Positions 50,089 through 61,042 of a stretch of DNA of 64,000 nt are shown one piece after another. The notes beneath the pieces are model-generated. The model made no database searches. It worked only from the letters and a program-made list of their open reading frames with translations, and had not been told where the DNA came from. Each line of letters opens with the position of its first letter. The stretch's first letter is position 1. The position numbers and the translations under genes were made by a program. This DNA comes from Bactericera cockerelli (lineage: Eukaryota; Arthropoda; Insecta; Hemiptera; Triozidae), in assembly GCA_024516035.1 (NCBI GenBank), contig CM044958.1, positions 49,767,423 to 49,831,422 of the forward strand, written 5' to 3'.

Positions 50089-50574
50089 ACACTACTCTCA
50101 CTTACAGAATTCAGAAGAAAACCAAAACATAGCTTCTGGGTGTCCAGTCGTCCAGATACCCGTCAACCTTTTTACCACACTCATAGAAACTTAACATTTT
50201 ACTTACAACAGATACGTTCTCCGAAATTAGCTTTCACGTGTAGTAATAATTAGGTATTATCAAAGAAAAAGATGAGAAAATGTGAAAGACGAAAAATTTA
50301 TAAAAATTAAACCAAAAACATTCAAATAAAAAGTAAAACTTCCTCTCTCTCTCTTTCACTCAAGAAAATGGTTGGCAGATATCTTTTAAACTCCAATCCA
50401 AGAAGGTCCTGTATCTTCACATTGTTCACACTGTATTTATTTAAATCATGAATAGCAGAACACAATTTCGCAACGTCACAAAAGTTTCTTGAGACTACAA
50501 ATTCTACAAAAGGACATACAAATACTACTGCATAGCGCATTCTATCTTTTACTTCTACCTCTCATACAAGTCCA

Positions 50575-50722
50575 ACCGACTTTAGTAGCTTGATCGATAA
50601 GGCGGTGGACTTGTAACCTGGAGGTCGGTGGTTCAAGTCCCGGCTTCAGCGTAGATTTAGTAAAGCGAGTTTGAGTAGTTCTGATATCACGAATGTGATT
50701 AACACAAATATGATAACTTTTA
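50575..50722 (+). mobile_element. tRNA-derived SINE family A, well preserved
   Basis: CCGACTTTAGTAGCTTGATC, GTGGTTCAAGTCCCGGCTTC, AGTAAAGCGAGTTTGAGTAG, GATATCACGAATGTGATTAA and ATATGATAACTTTT. Confidence 0.9.
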
Positions 50723-51039
50723 CTACAAGTCCATACTTCTACCAATCATAACAGCTCGTAAAATTTATTCAACTCCTGTTACAACTAATAATACCATAGG
50801 CTGTCGGTAGACCACATTGGTGACTTTTACCCACGGGTAGAATACCCCTCATCAAGTACGAGAAAAGGTATTAAAAAAAAAATTTCCTACGTTGTTTACT
50901 CCATCAACTAAAAAAAATAATAATACTTTAGGTAGAATTAATTAGAAGAGTGTATTGTAAAGTGCTTTGACAGTCCATTAAGGACAAGACAGAAACCAGG
51001 AAGTCCCAGTGTGGCAACAGTTTAACAAAGCACTTGACA

Positions 51040-51245
51040 CTTATTTATGCCGACTAGTACCGACCCCAAGTAGGTTTGGGAAAAGGTAAAGTAAAAGAAG
51101 AAGACAAAATAATAGCAAAATATGGAAGTAGGAATGTCAGAACAAAACAACTTCAAGCATGAGTATGAGGTTGTCCATGCTAGCCTTAAGTAGGTTTGGG
51201 AAAAGACAAAGTGAAAGAAGAAGAAGAAAATAGAATAATAACAAC
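51040..51245 (+). repeat. Duplicated segment
   Basis: AAGTAGGTTTGGGAAAAG(G/A).AAAGT(A/G)AAAGAAG occurs at 51068 and 51188. Confidence 0.65.
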
Positions 51246-51249
51246 AATA

Positions 51250-53205
51250 AACTCGTCGATACATCATTTCTCTTTCTTAGTTATGAATGTTATGATACTT
51301 ATGATGTAGTCAATCACCATTTCATTTACTCCATACAGCATACAATCCATCTACTCGTACAAGATTTTTTACCATCTAGATTGTATGTTTCACGTAATAT
51401 ACACACTTCTTGCGTAGGTCAGAAATTGGCCAGTATGAATAGTAACATAAGAAGCTGTACTACTTACTACATGCATATATGTAGATTCATCTGGTGATTT
51501 ACTGATCGACACATATAATGTCAACGGTAGTGTAATCAGAGTGAATCGCGAATATCATACGATGTCAAGTATTCTAAGTTGACGTCTTAGATTGCATGAC
51601 AGATCAAATTTGCAAGTTATTGACTGTCGGTGATATGACATGTACTACATTGAAAAGAGTAGTTTCCAGATACATTGCTTGCAATCTTTGATGTCAATTT
51701 TTTATCCACATTTTGAATTAGAATTGTAGGTTAAATAATTTTCCGCCAAGCACTTCCTGATGATTTCGACAGTGACCCCAAAAGAACTTCACACACCTAA
51801 AGTTAGACGTCATTTGAAACAATTTTTTGGAAGATTTAAAAGGTAAAAAGATTTTTTGTCTGTAAAGAAGTTGTATGGGTTTCCAGAGAGTTAACTAAAT
51901 AACAGAAGAAAATGGAAAGTACAGTAGCATTGAGATCCGCATCAGAGAAATTCTCATGAATGGGACCTTAATTTACTATCAAGTCAACTTGTATGTACTT
52001 TACCGTGAGAGACTTCAGTCTACTTTAAAAACTCTACATGGATATTATGGATGCTAAAGTAGATTAGATAGATATCATAGTCATAGATGATATAAATCAT
52101 TTCGTCACTGAATAAATCTTGTTCAAACCGAACAGTCCAAAATATAAAGCACACTAATGATAGGTTTGGAGTCTCTATAGACGTATACGAGATCATTGTG
52201 TGCCATAATAATGAGGCGGAGAATTTGGTCTGGTAACGTGTAATTTATGCTTAAATTGTCACATATCAGTCTAATGGCTCTTATTTAATAAAAAATATCT
52301 CGTCTGTCTGTTCCTCTAGAATCTGTGTCACATTTCTTATGAAATTGGTCTGCGTTGTTGAACAATATTTCATCAGTGACGATCTGCCATGCTTTTTGAG
52401 GTGTATATGTGCATTTCTGCCCGACCGGGCAACCCTGGCAAAGGATTAATGTAAATCTTTTCTGGAGAACGGAATTTTGTTGAAGGCTAAAAAATAAAAT
52501 GCCTAAAAAGATGAATTTTTTTCATTTATTCCTCTCTAACTCTCAAAGTACTTTTCAAATTGTACAGAGGATTCCATGGAATAATATGGAGTTTAAGTTT
52601 CTTACAGTTTTTTTTTCCTCGATATTTGTGCATTGACATTACTTAAAAGGATTACAATAGGAATGTTGAATTGCTACTCTATCATATTTTCGAAACATGT
52701 ATTTCTTTTGGAATTTATTTCTTTGAATATCGACGAAATTATTGATCGGTTTAACCTACTTATACTTAGGTGTAGGCAAAATGATGTCAGCGGATGTGTT
52801 GCATACTTAACATTGCAGGATACAAAAAAACACACAGAGACTGTCCTTCCATTGCCAAATAAGAATAGACATTGAAATCATTGATACTATTCAGTCATAA
52901 AAAATAAAACTAAAATTGACACCAAACCAAAAAACTAATACTCTTTATAAACAGTAAACCATAGGCATAGAATACAAACTCGTACCATTTGGGATGTACA
53001 ATTTGTTCAATATGGTATTTCAATCCATCCAAAGTTGATAAGATATCTAGTAAAGTAGTAAAAAGTTATTGATAGGTCTAGCCAAAAGAATAACAATAAT
53101 ATTATTACATCTTATATATTTATTGTAATACAATAAGGTCAATATGGGACATTCTATGTTAAGTGAAAGTAAGAGTACATACAAAGATGGGCTGATACAA
53201 AATTT
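51250..53205. other. Longest stretch without recognised repeats
   Basis: About 2 kb with no clear repeat match inside the window and no coding sequence I can support. A frame at 52633-52875 has no recognisable motif. Confidence 0.4.
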
Positions 53206-53210
53206 GTTTC

Positions 53211-53247
53211 ATCCATATCACCGCTATTTAATAGCGGCGATATGGAT
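53211..53247. repeat. 18-bp hairpin, almost no loop
   Basis: ATCCATATCACCGCTATT and AATAGCGGCGATATGGAT pair with one mismatch (G-T capable on one strand), separated by a single base. Confidence 0.9.
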
Positions 53248-53400
53248 CAAAGAAGACTCAGCATAATAAATAATAATGATGCACCTATGATTAGATGTGT
53301 GGATAGCCTACAAAACATTTAATCAACAATACATAGACTGTCAGCCCAAAAGAGGAAATCCGATTAGAGCAATAGTTTAACGCTTAGTATTTGTTACAAG

Positions 53401-53590
53401 TAATAATATTAATACTGTTTAGTGGAAGGTAACCAACGGGCGAGGTTAATGGTCACAGCATTTTCTACCAACTAATCCTCAGAGTATTATTATCATGTGG
53501 TCACAAACTAAAATTAATGAGAACATTCATGCACTGGGTGGAATTAGAACTAACGCATCCCTACGCTACCTGGATTACCAGACTAGACTA
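53401..53590 (-). mobile_element. tRNA-derived SINE family B
   Basis: On the - strand: TCTAGTCTGGTAATCCAGGT, GTTCTAATTCCACCCAGTGC, TTAGTTGGTAGAAAATGC. Confidence 0.83.
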
Positions 53591-53989
53591 AAATGAGGGA
53601 CAGGATCAAACGACTGTCCGATAGTCTGGATCTGTGCTTAGCAATAAATTTACAATTATTATTATTATTATGCTCGAATAATAAAATATCAACCAAGTGT
53701 TGAGACTGAGCTGATTCAGAATGCAACCTTATACCTACAAATACAAATAAAACTTGTTAGTAACGATATATTATATTCAGACAACTTATCTACAAGATAA
53801 CTGCAAACGAGCATGCTCTGATGTCTGGGCAATTCATTATCTGGATAGTAACTACACATTTTATCAGTGTGTTTATATCTACCCCACTTGGATAGCTGAA
53901 TGCAAAAGTTCAAAATATACGCAATGCGTGCCAAACTGAAATCTAACTAGATCTACCTGAACGACTTCTGAATAGTACTAACAGCAGAA

Positions 53990-54128
53990 ATGACCTTAGT
54001 AGATCGATCAATATGTGAGCGGATTTGTAACCTGGAGGTCGACAGTTCGAGTTCCGAACATATGGGTAATTTTTAATTCTGGATTAGTAGTTGTAACACC
54101 ACTCTTATGATTTACACAATTTTGATAA
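53990..54128 (+). mobile_element. SINE family A, diverged
   Basis: CTTAGTAGATCGATCAATAT, TTGTAACCTGGAGGTCGACA, GTTCGAGTTCCG. Confidence 0.7.
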
Positions 54129-54257
54129 AACCAACTAATTTTTTGTCAACTATAACCTTGGATTCAATATAATGCATTCAAATTTTTGGTTAAACGTTTC
54201 ACCAATAATTATGGATTCTGTGACTCTACAGAATGATTTTCAGGATGCTCCATTTTC

Positions 54258-54647
54258 GTGAAAATTGCCATTTTTGACCTGCTGCAATATCCAGATTTAT
54301 TTGTAGATCATACTTTTTATTTCAACAACTTTTTAATGAAATCGAAATCGTTTGGTAGTTCCCAAGTCAATTACCTCTCTTTCTTTGACTTTCTAGAAAT
54401 TCAACTTCTTTGGATAACAACCTGCTCCTCTAATCTTCTCAAACCTCACCTGAGCTTTTACCTCGCCTCCAACTTTATAGACACCGGATATAATGAATGC
54501 ATCCTATCTTCATTCCTGGTTCCCACACGTTCTGCAACTTTATATTCCGCCTGGAAAAATTCGCCTTACGTGTCTCGCAAAGCGCTGTCTTTGGCAAGGA
54601 AAATTTTAATTAAAAATTTAAAAACTTTCTCCATATTACTTCTGTAA
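54258..54647 (+). other. 129-codon open frame, probably not a gene
   Basis: A Ser/Phe/Leu-rich product with no recognised domain, signal peptide or splice context. It is among the longest non-repetitive open frames in the window, but its length is not remarkable over 64 kb. Confidence 0.2.
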
Positions 54648-54689
54648 TGAGTTTGGAGATGTGTGTTCGGCATCACAAATTGTTTAATG

Positions 54690-54965
54690 AATGTTTGGCG
54701 GATTGCTTTATTGTTGTTGTCGTTGTTATTGTCAGTGTTGTTGTTTTTTATGGTGCTTATGGTATGGTTGTTGCTGTTTCTGTTGCTATTTTTTGTGTTT
54801 TTAGTGATGATTATGGTTATATTGTTGTTCATTTTGTAGTAGTTGTCATTATTACTGATTTTGATGTTATTTTTGTCATCAATATGTTATTTATTTATTT
54901 TTTACGATTATTATTCTTCTTGTTTTTCTATTGTTGTTCGTGTTGTTGATAATATGATAATGATT
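54690..54965. repeat. GTT/GAT-rich simple sequence
   Basis: Irregular TTGTTGTTGT and TGATTATGGTTAT runs; frames on both strands are artefacts (Val/Ile/Phe- or Asn-rich). Confidence 0.7.
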
Positions 54966-55324
54966 ACTTTTTAGTTGGTAAAATTTATTTGCTTTTTCTA
55001 TTGTTATTGATTATTGATGTCTCTATTTTTTGTTTGGGACGTTCTTCACACCTCAGCTGAGGTGTTTGATGTTTCCGTCATGATGTTCTTGGCGTTTTAG
55101 ACGTTCTTGTCTCCTCTAGGAATTTTACTACCTTCATTGACGTTGATGATGATGATGATAACCCCCATTGATACAATTGCCGGCAGAGGTTTCTCTAGCA
55201 CACCAAGAGATTTTGTGGGGTTGGAGTTCTAGAAGATTGGTTGCAGTTCACTTGATGTTGTAGTTTGTTTTGATGTTAGGGTTTGCTTGATGCAAATGTT
55301 GTTTGATAATGTTTGATTGTTTAT

Positions 55325-55500
55325 ATTACTTCCGAGAAGTTTCTAATATTAGAAATCGGAAGTATTGTGTTCGTTTTTGTAAAAAGAAATATTTTTTTGC
55401 TCTGATTCCAATTTTTTTCATATATCTGGACGTTTCATAACCTCCTGAGCAACTTTGGTATTGTGTCCGTCTGTCGGTCCGTCGCGTCGGTGTGTTAAAA
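55325..55500 (+). repeat. Repeat F, truncated
   Basis: TTACTTCCGAGAAGTTTCTA..GAAATCGGAAGTATTGTG, then GTGTCCGTCTGTCGG. Matches the first 170 bp of the copy at 41637. Confidence 0.7.
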
Positions 55501-55714
55501 ATATTTGTTAAAAACACATATCTTAGGAGACGTTCTGTAAATGGTCTCATTTTTTTATTGTATTATTGTATATTAAGAGTAGTCTTTTTGTCACCTTTAT
55601 TAGGCTGCATTAAAATAACGAATTCTTACCTTAAGATCGAGACACATTTATTTATATACCAGTTCTTGTTCCGACTCGCATGGGTAAGGATTAAAAAAAT
55701 TGAACAGTCGAGAT

Positions 55715-55870
55715 GCTGGTTATTCCCGGCCCCTCCTACGCTGGTTGAGGATAATTTTGATAGCTGGTTAGTAAGTTTCCGGCGAAAGGAGGGGGAAACT
55801 CCCTTCTCCCGTCTCGAATTTTTCGATATGACCATGGAGTTCAGACTGACGTTACATCCTAAAACACAAA
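55715..55870 (+). repeat. 5S-SINE core and tail, head lost
   Basis: GCTGGTTATTCCCGGCCCC, GGTTGAGGATAA, CGATATGACCATGGAGTT, GACGTTACATCC. Confidence 0.6.
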
Positions 55871-56222
55871 ATAACAAAACTTTGGATCGATTATAATAAT
55901 ATGGTATAGATATAGACTGTTGGTAATTGTTCCATTTGCATTTTTTGTGGAGTCCTTGGATATATTATTTTAAATTACCTACTTTTAATTTACGTAATGC
56001 TGGTATGTGTGTTTTAAACAACAAAAAGTTGACCTAGTTAATGCCATTTGCAATCATGAAAGGTACCGCGATACTCAAACCAGAAATCTTATTATGCCAG
56101 AGACAAAGATGCAAATTGACAGATTTATGGTACGAATTAATAGAGAGTTAAAATAAAGATTCGTTTTTTGGGGCAAGTTTTTTATTCCCGCATGGAGATA
56201 ACTGGTGGGTTCTACTCTTTTT

Positions 56223-56388
56223 AAATAATAATAATATCGCCTTATTTATGTCCCACTAGTCAGACAGTAAGCCCAAATGTTAGCATAACTTGTCATGGCC
56301 TCTGGAATCTCTGGACCTCTGAACCCACGGCCTCTGGAATATCTGGACTCAAAGAGCGCCGCCTTTACCACTGAGCTACTTCCATATT
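56223..56388 (-). mobile_element. tRNA-derived SINE family C
   Basis: On the - strand: AGTAGCTCAGTGGTAAAGGC, CGTGGGTTCAGAGGTCC and GACATAAATAAGGCGATATT. Confidence 0.83.
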
Positions 56389-56524
56389 GAGTGCTATTCC
56401 ACTTTACCAGACCTCACGAACAGATGAATGACCATTAGAACATATACACAGCAAAAATCTTTCTTCTTTTGGCGCAATAATAATAGCTAAACGAAGTAAG
56501 TAGCAGTCGTTATGTAAGCGGACT

Positions 56525-56590
56525 CTTTTTACTTTCCTTATCTTATAGAAAGGAAAGTAATGGAATCACCCAAAAATTCTAAAGTCAGTT
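56525..56590 (+). repeat. Repeat F start segment
   Basis: ACTTTCCTTATCTTATAGAA..AGTAATGGAATCACCC. Confidence 0.6.
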
Positions 56591-56705
56591 TTTTTATTTA
56601 AGTTTACCAATTGTATTTCATTTTTTTACAAATCGTTAATACCTAAGACAACTACAGTATACAAAGAAATGCAAAATTAATTACATCTATTAAACTCGTT
56701 CTGTC

Positions 56706-56898
56706 ACTGAAGTAAAGCAACGTTCAGTGATGTTAGGACTTGGATGGGTGACCATTAAAATTCGAACACTTGTGATGCTGGGTGACCACACTCAGGCTGG
56801 GTGGAGTTAATTTGAGTAGCTGGTTTGTAAGTTTCCAGCGAATATGGGTAAAAAAAACCCCCGTCGTGATATTACCATGCAGTTGAAAGCGACTTTAA
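56706..56898 (+). mobile_element. 5S-rRNA-derived SINE, 5'-truncated
   Basis: TGAAGTAAAGCAACGTTCAG, ACTTGGATGGGTGACCATT, CTCAGGCTGGGTGGAGTTAA, GTGATATTACCATGCAGTT. Confidence 0.8.
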
Positions 56899-56939
56899 AA
56901 AAAGTATCTTGTATTAGTGATGTATGAAAATTTACTCTA

Positions 56940-57112
56940 ACCCGACCTGCGAGGCTCAGTGGTTAAGAGCATTGGTTGCTGACCCGGAGGTTGCGGGTTC
57001 GAATCCCGGCCGGACCGGAAATTCAAACGAGTTTCCCCGTTTCCGGAAGGGCACGGGTGTAAAAGTAAAGGGCCTTTGAAGTAATGCGAAAGTGGTTCCG
57101 GGGCACAACTAT
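56940..57112 (+). mobile_element. tRNA-like SINE family X, good head
   Basis: GCGAGGCTCAGTGGTTAAGA and GCGGGTTCGAATCCCGGCC form A and B boxes of a near-intact tRNA shape; the body ends GAAGTAATGCGAAAGTGGTT as at 29590-29640. Confidence 0.72.
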
Positions 57113-57114
57113 AC

Positions 57115-57700
57115 CTTCAAAACCCGAAACTTATATAATATTACCAACAGTCGGGGTACTCAAACCACCGACCTCCAGGTTACCCGTCCTCCACTCATCT
57201 ATAAAGCTGATTATCGCTTATAACACCTCTGATTTGATGTACCGAAACGATCTGATAGAAGCGTGCAGCGATTTGTATCGGATATCTGCTAAGCACAAAA
57301 ACTGCAATAATGTTTCATAATATTTGCATACGGGAAATCGGGTCTTATCTGATGATGGAGCACGAAACAGTAGGTATTATAATAGTGGGTTAGTACTGCA
57401 ACAGTATTGCAGTAATAATACTGATGTTACTGTAACAATGGAGAATTGTTTCAAATATATAAACAGGTAAACGAGTTATTACCTTGTTTTGATGTTGTGA
57501 ATCTTTCGCTATTATGTAATGTGACTTTGTTGAAGATTTCAATACATAATATTTTGTGTATGGTAAAATGAGTCTGAATGAATATTGATGGGTGGTGCGG
57601 ACCCATCAAGTTTTGTTTTAATAAATTCACTTTGTAAATATTCCATGTATGTAGGTGTATACATTCTTATTTTAAATAAAACTTGGTTTTTATTGTTGTT
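57115..57700. other. Mostly unassigned DNA
   Basis: A family A B-box scrap (complement of AACCTGGAGGTCGGTGGTTT) at 57158-57185; otherwise nothing recognised. Confidence 0.35.
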
Positions 57701-57712
57701 ATTATTATTTGT

Positions 57713-57713
<1 letters not shown>

Positions 57714-57744
<31 letters not shown>

Positions 57745-57745
57745 C
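57714..57745. repeat. (AAT)n microsatellite
   Basis: About ten AAT units. Confidence 0.9.
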
Positions 57746-57794
57746 TATTTATTCATTCTCTGACTGATGTTGTGTATAACGCTAGAACCAAAGT

Positions 57795-57912
57795 TCTCAT
57801 ATTTGTGGTGATCACTTTCGTGATGTCACAACTACATACTCAAGCTCGCGCTGCTAAATTTTTACCCAACTTAGGACACGAACCTCGGACCTCCAGGTTA
57901 CAAGTCTTCCCC
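57795..57912 (-). mobile_element. SINE family A, reverse
   Basis: On the - strand: GACTTGTAACCTGGAGGTCC, GTGATCACCACAAATATGAG; head cut by the C-rich tract. Confidence 0.75.
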
Positions 57913-58171
57913 CCAGGTTACAAGTCTTCCCCCCCCCCCTAATTGGAGTATCAGTGTCTCCCCCATATCTCTCCTCCCTTCCCCCCTCCCCTGAAGTATT
58001 ATCAGGGTTCCCCCATATCTCTCTCTCTCTCTCTCCTCCCTGGCGCTCCCCCTCCCCTCTTTACGTGAAGTATCACAGAGTTCACATGTCACGCACAGAA
58101 GAACAACACATTATTCTAAGGTCAAATGAAACTTTTCTCTCCCCCTCCCCCTTTCCTCCTCTTCCAATAAT

Positions 58172-58219
<48 letters not shown>

Positions 58220-58245
58220 TCTCTCTCTCTTCCTCTCCTTAGACT
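57905..58245. repeat. C-rich and (CT)n tract
   Basis: CCCCCCCC runs, then a duplicated TCCCCCATATCTCTC segment, then (CT)n of over 40 bp at 58170-58215. Confidence 0.85.
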
Positions 58246-58255
58246 TTGTATGTCT

Positions 58256-58413
58256 GGCATTCTGGCCCCACTCGGGCTGGGTGAGGTTCATGTGAGTAGC
58301 AGCAGGTGTGTGAGTCGGTGGTTCAAGTCCCGGTTTCAGCGTGGATTTAGTAGAGCGAATTTGAGTAGTTGTGATACTATCACGGAAGAGATTAACACAA
58401 ATTTGATAACTTA
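58256..58413 (+). mobile_element. Chimeric SINE: 5S-family core joined to tRNA-family body
   Basis: TGGCATTCTGGCCCCACTCG GGCTGGGTGAGG comes from the 5S family; at about 58312 it switches to GTCGGTGGTTCAAGTCCCGG TTTCAG and the complete family A body. Confidence 0.8.
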
Positions 58414-58446
58414 ATGCTCGAAGATGAAACAAATCTACTATGATGT

Positions 58447-58502
58447 ATCATGGGCGTAGGCAGGATTAGCCCCCCACCCCCCCCCTCCCTAGTTACGCCC
58501 AT
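58447..58502. repeat. Inverted ends around a C-run
   Basis: CATGGGCGTAGGCAGG and TAGTTACGCCCATG are inverted, with a poly(C)-rich centre. Confidence 0.6.
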
Positions 58503-58557
58503 GTGATGTACACCCCTGAATTCGATCCCAACTCGGGCACGGTGACTACTGTTTTCA

Positions 58558-59456
58558 ATACTGTTGTACAGACATCGTAGTACTGTAATACTGTCGTACA
58601 GACATTGTAGTACTGAAATACTGTTGTACAGACATTGCAGTACTGAAATACTGTTTTACAGATATTGTAGTACTGAAATACTGTTGTACAGACATCGTAG
58701 TACTAAAATACTGTTGTACAGACATTGCAGTACTGAAATACTGTTGTACAGACATTGCAGTACTGAAATACTGTTTTACAGATATTGTAGTACTGAAATA
58801 CTGTTGTACAGACATTGCAGTACTGAAATACTGTTGCACAGACATTGTAGTACTAAAATACTGTTGGACAGACATTGTAGTACTGAAATACTGTTGTACA
58901 GACATTGTAGTACTAAAATACTGTTGTACAGACATTGTAGTACTAAAATACTGTTGGACAGACATTGTAGTACTGAAATACTGTTGTACAGACATTGTAG
59001 TACTGTAATACTGTCGTACAGACATTGTAGTACTGAAATACTGTTGTACAGACATTGCAGTACTGAAATACTGTTTTACAGATATTGTAGTACTGAAATA
59101 CTGTTTTACAGATATTGTAGTACTGGAATACTGTTGTACAGATATTGTAGTACTAAAATACTGTTGTACAGACATTGTAGTACTAAAATACTGTTGGACA
59201 GACATTGTAGTACTGAAATACTGTTGTACAGACATTGTAGTACTAAAATACTGTTGTACAGATATTGTAGTACTGAAATACTGTTGTACAGACATTGTAG
59301 TACTGGAATACTGTTGTACAGACATTGTAGTACTGAAATACTGTTGTACAGATATTGTAGTACTGGAATACTGTTGTACAGATATTGTAGTACTGAAATA
59401 CTGTTGTACAGACATTGTAGTACTGAAACACTGTTGTACAGAAATTGTAGGACAAA
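58558..59456. repeat. 30-bp satellite, about 30 copies
   Basis: Unit TACTGTTGTACAGACATTGT AGTACTGAAA. Because 30 is a multiple of three, both strands remain open for about 300 codons (YRHCSTEILL or VQQYFSTTMS repeats), which is not evidence of a gene. Variants (TTTTACAGATATT, GGACAGACATT, GCAGTACTG) recur in the same order, indicating higher-order duplication. Confidence 0.95.
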
Positions 59457-59694
59457 CATAAGACACTCGTGACCCATGAATATGAATGAGATAATTAGTC
59501 GTAATTGGATTTTATGAGTCCCATGCTTAAGTCTGATACTTAAGATGAGCTCTGAAGACCGAGTTAATTGTACCACTTTACAACTGACTCAAGTAAGAGT
59601 AACTTATTGCAATATGAGTACTTTAAATAAATTATTAAAAGTATAAGTATTTTAATTACACCACACTCACCACTGCTCATCCAGGGTTAAGAAA

Positions 59695-60180
59695 CAGGGT
59701 GTCCAAGTTTTGTGTACAGAAAATTTTAGAATCAACTCCAGGTGACATTCCAAATGAAAAAAAAAAAAAAAAAACATTAAGGGCGGAATTAATAGACCTT
59801 TTTGTAATACCTCTGTGGCGCTAAGTCACGGATTGCGTATTGTGTAAGATAGGGAAAATCGACACTTACCAACGACTTAAGTTATTGATGTTGTCTATTA
59901 ATTCCGCCCTAAAAGAAAGTTTTTATTTGAAAAATACAGTTCAACTTGTTGAAAGGAAGTGAAAATGGTTCTGATATCTTTGTGTAATTTGATTATTGAG
60001 TCAATTTTCCAAGTAAATACCTAATACCTAACATTTTGTAACTGTTTGCATTCGAATCTGAGTTATTATTTTGTTCATATTTCCGTTCGACGGCAATTTT
60101 TCTAAAATTGATCTGATATTATTTTGATCTTAGAGTATCCCCTAGAATTGATTCCGAAATTTTCTATAATTTTTGTTATA
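59695..60180. mobile_element. MITE related to 39527-39868, with nested insertion
   Basis: Left end CAGGGTGTCCAAGTTTTGTG..GAAAATTTTAGAATCAACTC; right part CCCCTAGAATTGATTCCGAA ATTTTCTATAA. A Tourist-like MITE sits at 59781-59909. Confidence 0.68.
59781..59909. mobile_element. Tourist-like (PIF/Harbinger-type) MITE, 129 bp
   Basis: GGGCGGAATTAATAGAC and its complement GTCTATTAATTCCGCCC, flanked by TAA on both sides (59778-59780, 59910-59912). A 3-bp TAA duplication with GGG-start ends fits PIF/Harbinger. Confidence 0.85.
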
Positions 60181-60221
60181 AGCATTTTTTTATTTAAAAA
60201 AATATGAGTGTTTTACAGCCT

Positions 60222-60300
60222 TTTTTATGAAACAGGAGCTACTATAGACGCTTGTGGTCTGTGTTGTAGCCTGCCCATCCTGTAGTATGCCTCCCCTCTA
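60222..60300 (-). repeat. SINE family D body fragment
   Basis: On the - strand: GGCATACTACAGGATGGGCA, CACAGACCACAAGCGTCTAT, GTAGCTCCTGTTTCATAAAA. Confidence 0.65.
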
Positions 60301-60304
60301 ATCT

Positions 60305-60660
60305 CTAATGAACGATCGGAATTATGCTTTTAATATTTATTTATTCATCAGTAAAATGCTTGAACAATGAACACTTTCGTAATATTCAAACTCTTCTATT
60401 TCTGCTAATGCAAAAAGTACACATTAAAACACAAGTAAACAAATGTTAGTCCAATTGAGATTATTGGGTGAACCAGCTGAGATCAAACTGGTCACACGCT
60501 TATATGTATTGTGGCATAGATACTTTTTACATAATTAGCAAGCTAAGATCCCGGATGAATTTTAAGGTATTGAATAATTTCAGATGGGAATATACTCATT
60601 GTAAAAACCAATGTAGAGTACCGGTTGAATACTGATTATACTGAATACACCAATTTTAGT
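60305..60660. other. Unassigned AT-rich DNA
   Basis: Nothing recognised. Confidence 0.35.
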
Positions 60661-60669
60661 TAGGTCACG

Positions 60670-60825
60670 TTGAAGTTAAGCACCGTCCAGTGAGGCTAGG
60701 ACTTGGACAGGTGACCATTCAGATTAGCGGCCTCGTGATGCAGGCTATTCCCAAACAAATATTGGTCGGGCCTAAGGTTGCTGGTTTGTGAATTTCGTGT
60801 GAATGGAGGGTAAAACCTCCGTCTT
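60670..60825 (+). mobile_element. 5S-rRNA-derived SINE, truncated and diverged
   Basis: TGAAGTTAAGCACCGTCCAG, CTTGGACAGGTGACCATTC, GAATGGAGGGTAAAACC. Confidence 0.72.
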
Positions 60826-61042
60826 CACTCTTCAATGATCTGCGATGTTGATGGGTACTTATCTACCACGTTATTGATATTTTTCACAAGACATGGCAAA
60901 GGAATGTTATAATAGAACATCACTTGAGTATATTTGAACCCAAGAGACAGAGATAAATTTCTATTATAAAAAGGTGTTGAATATAGCCAGTTCTCTATTA
61001 CACATAAAAAGGTGATGCAGGAACCTGAGATTTTCTCTATTA

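Noticed and set aside
54258..54647. Possible small gene of 129 codons
   Set aside because: No recognisable motif, unremarkable length for AT-rich DNA, and no promoter or splice context.
56945..57020. Apparent tRNA gene
   Set aside because: Good A and B boxes, but a SINE-type body follows and a related copy exists at 29450.
58555..59472. Two 300-codon open frames on opposite strands
   Set aside because: They are translations of a 30-bp tandem repeat whose length is a multiple of three; no start context, domain or splice signal supports a protein.
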